From NCBI GenBank assembly GCA_002270465.1, contig NQOF01000011.1, positions 1 to 64,000 of the forward strand: a stretch of DNA of 64,000 nucleotides, read 5' to 3'. The position numbers were made by a program, and so were the translations under genes. The notes beneath the pieces were generated by a model. It was not told the DNA's origin and did not search any database. It saw only the letters and a list, made by a program, of their open reading frames with translations. This stretch comes from Blautia hominis (lineage in GTDB: Bacteria; Bacillota; Clostridia; Lachnospirales; Lachnospiraceae). Below, in pieces: positions 57,713 to 64,000 of this stretch; position 1 is the first letter of the stretch, and the number at the start of each line of letters is the position of its first letter.

Positions 57713-58833
57713 TCTATCTGAACAACTCTGCAACCTCATTTCCAAAACCGCCTGCATACGCGGACGCCTGGGCCAAGACCGCAGGAAAAATACCGGGGCA
57801 CGGAGTCCGTTCCACGTACCGTGAGGGAAAAGAAAATACATCATGCCGCCAGCGTCTGGCAAAGATGCTGGGTATTGATGACAGCAGACAAATCATATAC
57901 ACACTGAACGCCACTCACGCCCTGAATATGGGGCTGCTGGGCTTCCCCTGGGCGCCGGGTGATGTGGTCCTGACAAGCCGGGCTGAACATAACTCTGTAC
58001 TGCGTCCTCTTTACTTTCTGCAGAAAAAGGGCCTTATCCGTTATTATGAGCTGGATACAGACAGAAGCGGACGGCTGGACATGGCAGTTTACCGTGAAGC
58101 CCTGAAAACCCTTCATCCCCGTATGGTCGTGATCACCCATGCCTCCAATGTGACCGGAGCCGTGAATGATATTCCCGTTATTGCCGGGGAAGCCAAAAAA
58201 GCCGGGGCCGCGGTCTTTTTGGACGCTGCACAGACAGCCGGGCTGATACCGGTCCTGCCTGCCTTATGGGGTGTGGATATGGCTGCGCTCACAGGGCACA
58301 AATATCTTCTGGGACCACAGGGTACCGGAGCGCTGTATGTCTCCCGTGATATAACTCTTCAACCTGTTTATACAGGAGGCACCGGCATCCATTCGGATCT
58401 GGACGAGATGCCGGAGGAATATCCCATTCGGCTGGAGGCAGGCACCCAGAATGAACAGGGCATGGAAGTGCTGGGGGAAATGCTTGCCTGGGCAGAAGAA
58501 CATCCCTTCAACCCGGGGCAGATACTGGACTATTCTTATATGCTGGAAGACACGCTGAAGGGGCTTGGATGTTCTGTAGTTCCGGTATCCGGAAACCGCA
58601 CGCCTGTGGTAACTTTTACTTCGCCAGACTATTCACCTGCTGATATCGGGGATATGTTAAGCGGCAGCTTTGACATTATCTGCCGCACCGGACTTCACTG
58701 TGCCCCACATATTTTCCCCTGTATAGGAGCAGGAAGGGATGGGACGGTGCGGTTCAGCCTGTCCAGATTCACTTCACTGATGGAGGTTCAGGAGGTCATA
58801 GGGGTGTTAAAGGAGATTTTCAATGGGAATTAA
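57709..58833 (+). CDS. class V aminotransferase/cysteine desulfurase-like enzyme, DVU_1552 type
   Basis: The 374-residue PLP enzyme belongs to the NifS/SufS fold. The PLP lysine is Lys198 in LTGHKYLLGPQG, with His94 in SRAEHNSV stacking on the ring and Asp172 in VFLDAAQT pairing the pyridine. The persulfide-forming cysteine expected in SufS-type enzymes is present as Cys331 in RTGLHCAP. So it can plausibly mobilise sulfur (or selenium) from cysteine, for example for the terminal sulfido ligand of the molybdenum site or for the radical SAM step. It overlaps both neighbours (4 and 11 nt). Confidence 0.91.
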   Translation: MIYLNNSATSFPKPPAYADAWAKTAGKIPGHGVRSTYREGKENTSCRQRLAKMLGIDDSRQIIYTLNATHALNMGLLGFPWAPGDVVLTSRAEHNSVLRPLYFLQKKGLIRYYELDTDRSGRLDMAVYREALKTLHPRMVVITHASNVTGAVNDIPVIAGEAKKAGAAVFLDAAQTAGLIPVLPALWGVDMAALTGHKYLLGPQGTGALYVSRDITLQPVYTGGTGIHSDLDEMPEEYPIRLEAGTQNEQGMEVLGEMLAWAEEHPFNPGQILDYSYMLEDTLKGLGCSVVPVSGNRTPVVTFTSPDYSPADIGDMLSGSFDIICRTGLHCAPHIFPCIGAGRDGTVRFSLSRFTSLMEVQEVIGVLKEIFNGN

Positions 58834-60805
58834 AATACTGGACTGCCAAAGGGCAGATAACTGTTTTGCAGATGCCAAATCTTACGCCTATACACTCTCT
58901 TCCCCTGTGGATGACCGTCTCTTAAAGCTTCTGTCCGGCTGGGGAAGGATGAAGGTGCGCAAAGATTTCAGAAGGCCGTTCTTCACGCTGGACACAGACC
59001 AAGGGATCCGGGTGAAGGGGATTCTCAATGAACCTATCATTAAGGCCGGATTTTCCGGGGATGACTGGGAGGAAATGAAGATGGAGTTTGAAAAACGGCT
59101 GTGTGGTTGTGAGGACTCTGCTGAAGGCTGTGAAGGCTTAGGAGAATGCTATGGCGGTGCTGCGGATTGCCGTGATGGGACTATAGAAGGCTGTGATGGG
59201 ACTGCGGATCGCTGTGGCGGTGCTGCGGATTGCTGTAATGGGACTGCCGAAAACTGTGATGAGACTGCGGATCGCTGTGGCGGTGCTGCGGATTGCTGTA
59301 ATGGGACTGTCGAAGACTGTGATGGGACTGCGAATTGCTGTGATGGGACTGCGGATTGCTGTGATGGGACTGCGGATTGCTGTGATGGGACTGCGGATTG
59401 CTGTGATGGGACTAAACAGGGCATTCTGGGATATACAGAGAGTGTCTGCCCTGTCTGTCTTAAAAAGCTGGAAGCCCGGAAGGTGCGGACAGGGAATCAG
59501 GTGTTTTTGGAAAAATCCTGCCCGGAGCATGGTGATTTCCGCGCGCTTATCTGGAATGGTGCCCCTGCCTATGAGACCTTTGACAGAGAACGCTGTTTTG
59601 TATCCCCTGTGGCACCTGCTGTCAAAGCAGACAAAGGCTGTCCCGATGACTGCGGGCTCTGTGCCCAGCACAGACAGCGTACCTGCTGTGTGCTGCTGGA
59701 GGTGACGAACCGCTGTAACCTGGAATGTCCTGTATGCTTTGCCTCCTCCCGGGCCGAAACAGATGCGCAAACGGCAGGGTCCGAAAATGAACCTGACATG
59801 GAAAATATCCAGCATCGTTTTGAGGCCATGATGAGCATGGGCGGACCCTTTAATATCCAGCTTTCCGGCGGGGAACCTACTATGCGCAATGACCTGGCAG
59901 ATATTATCCGTATGGGTAAGGAGACAGGATTTCCATTTTTCCAGCTCAATACAAACGGAATCCGGATCGGGAAAGATCTTGCTTATTTGAAGGAATTAGC
60001 AGATGCTGGACTTGACTGTGTGTTTCTGCAGTTTGACGGACTGAGGGAGGAGACGTACAGGGCACTTCGGGGCCGGGAACTCCTGAAAGAAAAAATGGAT
60101 GCCATTGCGGCCTGTGAACGTGCCCGTGTGGGGGTTGTACTGGTACCTGTGATTGTTCCGGGGATCAATGACGGGGAGGTGGGGGATATCCTTAACTTCG
60201 CGCTGGAACATATGCCGGCTGTGAGAGGCGTACACTTTCAGCCTGCCAGCCAGTTCGGCAGATATGACCCCCTGCTTTCCAAGAAGCATTTTACCCTGCC
60301 TGACCTGCTTCGGGCCATCGAGACCCAGACCGGGGGAAAGATGAAGGCAGAACATTTTTCACCGGGAAATGCGGAAAATCCTTACTGCTCCTTCAGCGGA
60401 AATTTCATACTCCGAAAAGACGGAACTCTGCAGCCGTGGCGTAAGGAAAAGACCTGTGGATGCGGCACCAAGGACGCTTCCCGGAAAGCCAGGGAATTTG
60501 TAGCAAGGCAGTGGGCAGCTCCCTCTGAACCATGCTGCTGTTCTGATTCACCGTTTCACAGTAGATCGACCTGTTGTGACACCAGTTCACTTGATGATTT
60601 TCTGGAACGCCTGGAACATGATACCCTGGCAGTATCGGCCATGGGCTTTATGGATGCCTGGACCCTGGACCTGGATCGGTTAAAGGAGTGCTATATCCAT
60701 GTGGTCACAGGGGAAGAACCGGTTCGTCTGATCCCATTTTGCGCCTATAATCTGACTGCACAGGACGGGACCTGCAAACATAGGGGACATGAGAAAGGAA
60801 ACTGA
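58823..60805 (+). CDS. radical SAM protein TrsS-like, with a cysteine-rich repeat insertion
   Basis: The 660-residue protein has an N-terminal domain (1-93), a repeat segment (94-197), a zinc-knuckle-like part (CPVC 209-212, CPEHG near 233-237, GCPDDCGLC near 272-280), and the radical SAM core with CNLECPVC (Cys298, 302, 305) and the GGEPT motif near 350. The layout from CPVC on resembles the Tes/MJ0619-like subfamily. A cysteine-rich tail (TCGCG; PCCCSDS; STCC) lies near 550-590. Such proteins make a 5'-deoxyadenosyl radical for C-C or C-S chemistry; the substrate is unknown. The middle repeats are described separately. The gene overlaps its upstream neighbour by 11 nt and ends 2 bp before the next. 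Confidence 0.9.
   Translation: MGIKILDCQRADNCFADAKSYAYTLSSPVDDRLLKLLSGWGRMKVRKDFRRPFFTLDTDQGIRVKGILNEPIIKAGFSGDDWEEMKMEFEKRLCGCEDSAEGCEGLGECYGGAADCRDGTIEGCDGTADRCGGAADCCNGTAENCDETADRCGGAADCCNGTVEDCDGTANCCDGTADCCDGTADCCDGTADCCDGTKQGILGYTESVCPVCLKKLEARKVRTGNQVFLEKSCPEHGDFRALIWNGAPAYETFDRERCFVSPVAPAVKADKGCPDDCGLCAQHRQRTCCVLLEVTNRCNLECPVCFASSRAETDAQTAGSENEPDMENIQHRFEAMMSMGGPFNIQLSGGEPTMRNDLADIIRMGKETGFPFFQLNTNGIRIGKDLAYLKELADAGLDCVFLQFDGLREETYRALRGRELLKEKMDAIAACERARVGVVLVPVIVPGINDGEVGDILNFALEHMPAVRGVHFQPASQFGRYDPLLSKKHFTLPDLLRAIETQTGGKMKAEHFSPGNAENPYCSFSGNFILRKDGTLQPWRKEKTCGCGTKDASRKAREFVARQWAAPSEPCCCSDSPFHSRSTCCDTSSLDDFLERLEHDTLAVSAMGFMDAWTLDLDRLKECYIHVVTGEEPVRLIPFCAYNLTAQDGTCKHRGHEKGN
59102..59413 (+). 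repeat. in-frame 21-bp tandem array inside the radical SAM gene
   Basis: About 15 units of 21 bp (GATTGCTGTGATGGGACTG type) code for C-C-D-G-T-A-D heptapeptides at residues 94-197. The 5' units are diverged and form a 63-bp higher-order repeat (CDGTADRCGG, AADCCNGTAEN); the last four units are almost identical. About 22 cysteines fall in this stretch. The array keeps the reading frame because 21 is a multiple of 3. Confidence 0.95.
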
Positions 60806-60807
60806 AA

Positions 60808-62088
60808 ATGCCCATAAAAACATGTGTGTTAGATGACTGGATAGCGAAAAAAGAAAATATCACCCTTTCTTCCCGAAAGGAATTAAATAGCTGGCATCTG
60901 GAAAGAATACGTGCTCTGCTTTCCTTTGCGGGGGAGAACAGCCCCTGGTACAGAAAAAAATTGACCGGATTCCCTCTGCCAAGATCCCTGGAGGCGTTCG
61001 CATCCTTTCCCACAATGGACGGAACGGATTTAACTGACGCCGGACTGTCCCTGCTGTGTGTTTCACAGGGGGAGATCAGCCGGGTAGTTACTTTGCATAC
61101 TTCAGGTACGGAGGGGCTGCCTAAACGTATTTTTTATACGGCTTCTGACCAGGAACTGACCGTGGATTTTTTTCATCACGGAATGGCTGGGCTGACAAAA
61201 GCGGAGGAAACTGTGATGGTATTCCTGCCCTTTAAAAAGAAAGGAAGCGTGGGGGATTTACTCATGCAGGGGCTTAGGCGGCTGGGCGCATATCCCATTG
61301 GCTTCGGAATCATAAGCAGCATGGAGGACTGCGCGGCTCGCTTACTTGAAAGGCAGGTCTCCTGTGCCGTGGGAATTCCGGTTCAATTTCTGGCACTGGC
61401 GGAATACTGCAGGCAGCAGCATATAAAGCTGCCTTTGAAAACTGTGCTTTTAAGTACCGATCACCTGCCGCTTCCGGTGCGGGAGAGAATATCCTCCGGT
61501 CTTGGATGTGAGGTATTTGATCATTTCGGCATGACAGAGACAGGACTTGGAGGTGCCCTGGAGTGCAGCGTACATAAGGGAATGCATATCCGGGAAAACG
61601 ATATTTATGCGGAGATCCTGCATCCGGTCACACATGAGGTCCTAAAAGACGGTTCGTGGGGTGAACTTGCAGTCACTACGTTTACCAGAAGGGGTATGCC
61701 TCTTCTGCGATACCGCACCGGGGATCTTGCCAGGTTCCTTCCCGGTTCCTGTGCCTGCGGAAGTGTATTAAAACGTCTGGAATGCGGAGGGAGGATCAGT
61801 GAGAACGGCCTGACCGTAAAACTGGATGAGGCCTTGTTCTCCATAGATACTCTGGTTGATTATGAAGCGGAATATGAACCGATGGAAAAAATGCTTTCCC
61901 TGAAACTGAAATTTATGGGAGACGGATTCCGTGGAGATCAGGCAAATATTGAAATGAAAGTAAAAAGGGCAGTCTTTGAACAGGGACTAAATGTGGTTTT
62001 TGAAAAGATACTGGTATCCTATTACAGCGTGGATAGATTTTTAGATGCTTATGCAGGAAAAAGGAGCATTAAGATAAGGGGGAAGTGA
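60808..62088 (+). CDS. AMP-forming ligase, PaaK-like, DVU_1553 type
   Basis: The 426-residue cytosolic enzyme belongs to the ANL superfamily, phenylacetate-CoA ligase branch. The phosphate loop is HTSGTEGLPKR near 93-103; the adenine/acid motif is FDHFGMTETGLGGALE near 235-250; YRTGDLARF near 300 is the Asp that binds the ribose. It would activate a carboxylate as an adenylate, and perhaps pass it to CoA. An acid-activating enzyme next to an aldehyde oxidoreductase could process the product acid or attach an acyl group to a cofactor or protein. It begins 2 bp after the radical SAM gene and its stop overlaps the next gene. Confidence 0.91.
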   Translation: MPIKTCVLDDWIAKKENITLSSRKELNSWHLERIRALLSFAGENSPWYRKKLTGFPLPRSLEAFASFPTMDGTDLTDAGLSLLCVSQGEISRVVTLHTSGTEGLPKRIFYTASDQELTVDFFHHGMAGLTKAEETVMVFLPFKKKGSVGDLLMQGLRRLGAYPIGFGIISSMEDCAARLLERQVSCAVGIPVQFLALAEYCRQQHIKLPLKTVLLSTDHLPLPVRERISSGLGCEVFDHFGMTETGLGGALECSVHKGMHIRENDIYAEILHPVTHEVLKDGSWGELAVTTFTRRGMPLLRYRTGDLARFLPGSCACGSVLKRLECGGRISENGLTVKLDEALFSIDTLVDYEAEYEPMEKMLSLKLKFMGDGFRGDQANIEMKVKRAVFEQGLNVVFEKILVSYYSVDRFLDAYAGKRSIKIRGK

Positions 62089-62675
62089 TGAGGCTTATTT
62101 TTATGCGGCACGGTATTCCCGATCTTATGTACGGGAACGGAAAATGTACAGGACAGGCAAAATGTGTGGGACAGACCAATTATCCCCTGTCGGCAGCCGG
62201 ATGCAGCAAGATAGAGAAAAGCGCTCTGGAGCTGAAAGAGAATAATACTCCTCATGTGATTTACAGCAGCCCTCTGCTGCGCTGTGTACAGAGTTCCTGT
62301 ATACTGAGGCCGTTTTTTGATTGTGGGATTTATTTTGCCCAAGGCCTGGCGGAGATTTATATGGGAGAATGGGAAAATCTGCTTTTTTCTGAGATAAAAG
62401 CCAGATACCCGCAGGAGTATCACAGACGGGGGTGTGCAATGGGAGATTATTGTGTGCCGGGCGGAGAATCCTTCCGGGAGGTCCAGATGCGGGCGGCGGT
62501 GGTTGTTCGCCAGGCTGCAGCGGATGCAGCGGCGGATGATACGATTCTCTTTGTAACCCATATAGGGGTGATACGAAGCCTGTTGTGTCTGTATGAGGAC
62601 AGGCCCCTTGCAGATTTGTTTGAATACTCCCTGGATTACGGCGAATTTGTGGAAGTGTCTCCATCCGTTTTTTAA
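62085..62675 (+). CDS. histidine phosphatase family protein, DVU_1554 type
   Basis: The 196-residue protein belongs to the phosphoglycerate-mutase-like superfamily. The catalytic RHG motif is at 8-10 (RLIFMRHGIPD), the second arginine in SSPLLRCVQSS near 62-72, the acid/base region GLAEIYMGEWEN near 90-101, and the second histidine in VTHIGVIRSLL near 163-173. CobC-like members of this group remove a phosphate late in cofactor synthesis, which fits a cofactor pathway here. It is the last gene of the operon and overlaps the ligase gene by 4 nt. Confidence 0.92.
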   Translation: MMRLIFMRHGIPDLMYGNGKCTGQAKCVGQTNYPLSAAGCSKIEKSALELKENNTPHVIYSSPLLRCVQSSCILRPFFDCGIYFAQGLAEIYMGEWENLLFSEIKARYPQEYHRRGCAMGDYCVPGGESFREVQMRAAVVVRQAAADAAADDTILFVTHIGVIRSLLCLYEDRPLADLFEYSLDYGEFVEVSPSVF

Positions 62676-62708
62676 ATACGGCGGCAGCGTCAGTATATCC
62701 GCCGCTGT

Positions 62709-62958
62709 CGTATTTCTATATTTCGCCGTATTTCTATCTTTCACCGTATTTCTATATCTCACCGCATTTCTATATCCCACCGCATTTCTATATCTTAACG
62801 CATTTCTATATTTCAACGCACTGCTATATCTCAACGCATTTCTATATCTCAACGCATTTCTACATCTCAACGCATTTCTATATCTCAACGCATTTCTATA
62901 TCTCAACGCATTTCTATATCTCAACGCATTTCTATATCTCACCATATTTCTATATCTC
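62709..62958. repeat. tandem array, 18-bp unit, about 14 copies
   Basis: The unit TATATCTCAACGCATTTC repeats from 62709 to 62958 with few changes (GCCGTATTTC, ACCGCATTTC). 18 is a multiple of 3, so both strands stay open: FLYLNA on plus, RYRNAL on minus. Neither frame has a ribosome binding site, and the array lies in the gap between two converging genes, so I read it as non-coding. Confidence 0.93.
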
Positions 62959-62966
62959 TTGGTATT

Positions 62967-64000
62967 TTATACTTCCTCATATCCCGCGCCTTTCATGGCT
63001 GAAATGGCATGGCTTGTATAGCGGCCAAACAATCCTTTTCTTTTTGGACGGGGAAGGATGCCGGACTCTGACCGTTTTTTCAGGACTGCTTCTATCTCTT
63101 CCCGGGGAAGTTCTTTTCCCCGTATGCCCACAACATCCAAGCTTCTGTTCTGTACGCTATATTTCAGTATATCTCCTGTCTCTATAAAAGCCAGGGGGCC
63201 TCCTGCGGCTGCCTCGGGGGAAACATGACCGATGGCGGCACCTCTTGTGGCGCCCGAGAATCGTCCGTCTGTTACCAGGGCAACTGTGCCGTTGAGACGC
63301 TCATCGCAGACAATGGCTTCTGTTGTCATCAGCATTTCCGGCATACCGCTTCCTCTTGGTCCTTCGTAGCGGATAACAAGAATGTCTCCCGGGTCCACCT
63401 GTCCGTCCACAACTGCCTGGTAGGCATCTTCCTCACGGTTGTATACCTTTGCCGGGCCAATGTGCTCCCGCATAGTTTCGATGCAGGCTGAATACTTGAT
63501 CACTGCGCCTTCCGGTGCCAGATTGCCCTTTAAGATGGCAATGGAGCCTTTTTCCTCCGCTTTCTCCACAGGGAAAATGACCTGGTCACGTTCCAGACTA
63601 TAATTGTGAAGATAACCCAGGTTACGGGCAAAAAAATTGTCTTTTTCCAAATCTTCCAGATTCTCACCCAGCGTTTTGCCTGTGACAGTCATCACATCAA
63701 GATGCAGCATGTCCTTTAAGTAAATCTGGACCATGGGGATTCCTCCGGCAAACCAGAAGGATTCCGTCAGGTGCTGACCGCTTGGATTGATATTGCCAAT
63801 ATGGGGCACTTTGTGGTTCAGGTCATCGAAAAGTTCCGGCTCCAGCGTGATCCCCAATTCCCTTGCTATGGAAGGAAGGTGGATCGTGGCATTGGTGGAG
63901 CCTCCGATGGCACTGTGAATGATGATGGCATTTTCAAATGCCTCTCTTGTCATGATGGCTCCTGCCGTAATATCACGCTCTGCCAGCTCCATGATCTTTC
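62967..64000 (-). CDS. IlvD/Edd-family dehydratase, C-terminal part (cut by window edge)
   Basis: At least 344 C-terminal residues are present; the start lies beyond base 64000. Enzymes of this family dehydrate dihydroxy acids (DHAD in branched-chain amino acid synthesis) or sugar acids with an Fe-S cluster. Visible blocks are the [10 protein letters not shown] region near the left end, SARG-less middle, [18 protein letters not shown], and the signature [23 protein letters not shown] (given here as [11 protein letters not shown] and GHVSPEAA). The cysteine ligands lie upstream, out of the window. Whether it is IlvD itself or a sugar-acid dehydratase cannot be settled from the C-terminal part. 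Confidence 0.88.
   Translation of the reverse strand, partial: KIMELAERDITAGAIMTREAFENAIIIHSAIGGSTNATIHLPSIARELGITLEPELFDDLNHKVPHIGNINPSGQHLTESFWFAGGIPMVQIYLKDMLHLDVMTVTGKTLGENLEDLEKDNFFARNLGYLHNYSLERDQVIFPVEKAEEKGSIAILKGNLAPEGAVIKYSACIETMREHIGPAKVYNREEDAYQAVVDGQVDPGDILVIRYEGPRGSGMPEMLMTTEAIVCDERLNGTVALVTDGRFSGATRGAAIGHVSPEAAAGGPLAFIETGDILKYSVQNRSLDVVGIRGKELPREEIEAVLKKRSESGILPRPKRKGLFGRYTSHAISAMKGAGYEEV

Noticed and set aside
59138-59815. Long antisense frame over the radical SAM repeats (SPITAIR-type repeats)
   Set aside because: Shadow of the in-frame heptapeptide array on the other strand.
50285-60805. In-frame UGA as selenocysteine in the aldehyde oxidoreductase operon
   Set aside because: Relatives of the radical SAM protein include selenoproteins, but here the frames are intact with cysteine and no SECIS-like hairpin after an internal UGA was found.
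62049-63021. Two open frames (RYRNAL and FLYLNA repeats) of 298 and 142 codons
   Set aside because: Each overlaps a well-supported gene and lies mostly in the 18-bp array; no start signal.

Overview
The window looks like chromosomal DNA of a spore-forming, anaerobic, Gram-positive gut bacterium of the Lachnospiraceae, closest in feel to Blautia. The signs are strong AGGAGG ribosome binding sites with several TTG and GTG starts, SpoIIID and a YtvI-like protein, a V/A-type rotary ATPase, an orphan MsmX-type ATPase and a type I-C-like CRISPR array. The species call is an inference from gene content. No rRNA or tRNA gene was recognised.

Region by region: 1-104 is the tail of an ISL3-type transposase. 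379-6752 holds guaA, a CDF metal exporter behind a NiCo (czcD) riboswitch, a pentapeptide-repeat protein, a second guaA-like gene whose glutaminase domain has lost its catalytic core, and a MATE exporter. 6837-7995 holds spoIIID and a CRISPR array with no cas genes in the window. 8254-17918 is a mix of housekeeping and accessory genes: a CmpB-like membrane protein, a pRiA4b ORF-3/SEC-C protein, a ComEC-like lipoprotein, a macro-domain protein, a second MATE, a lactonase and a Gfo/Idh/MocA oxidoreductase. 18231-21904 is a GH3 glycosidase divergent from an AraC regulator. 21977-30953 is a complete nine-gene V/A-ATPase operon (H I K E C F A B D), whose K subunit carries the Na+-binding residues known from Enterococcus NtpK. 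31140-49380 holds a solitary sugar-binding lipoprotein, a YtvI-like permease, an RluA synthase, an aconitase-like hydratase, a CdaR/PucR-type regulator, the MsmX-type ATPase, a two-component system, pgi, mtnN and a DapA-family lyase.

The most striking coding region is 50285-62675, a tight ten-gene operon. It starts with a molybdenum aldehyde oxidoreductase whose eight Fe-S cysteines have the same numbering as Desulfovibrio gigas MOP. The nine accessory genes match the set seen beside aldehyde oxidoreductase in Desulfovibrio (DVU_1551 to DVU_1558 types plus the radical SAM protein TrsS): an FAD/Fe-S protein, a small CxxC protein, a methyltransferase, a C-GCAxxG-C-C protein, a MobA/MocA-like nucleotidyltransferase fused to an HD domain, a cysteine-desulfurase-like enzyme, the radical SAM protein, a PaaK-like adenylating ligase and a histidine phosphatase. 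Together they look like a dedicated cofactor-maturation or modification pathway whose chemistry is not established. The radical SAM protein carries an extra run of about 15 cysteine-rich heptapeptide repeats.

The most striking non-coding region is 34352-35779. It has a near-consensus promoter, about 1.03 kb of AT-rich, hairpin-dense sequence without a credible ORF, an intrinsic terminator, and then a 205-bp palindrome with 42-bp perfect arms in the leader of the RluA gene. I read the first part as a candidate large structured non-coding RNA.

The genome also carries a MITE family of about 135 bp (ends GTAACTATTCAGT, 8-bp target duplications) with solo remnants of about 27 bp, a second 145-bp palindromic element after mtnN, and intergenic tandem arrays with units of 34, 35 and 18 bp.
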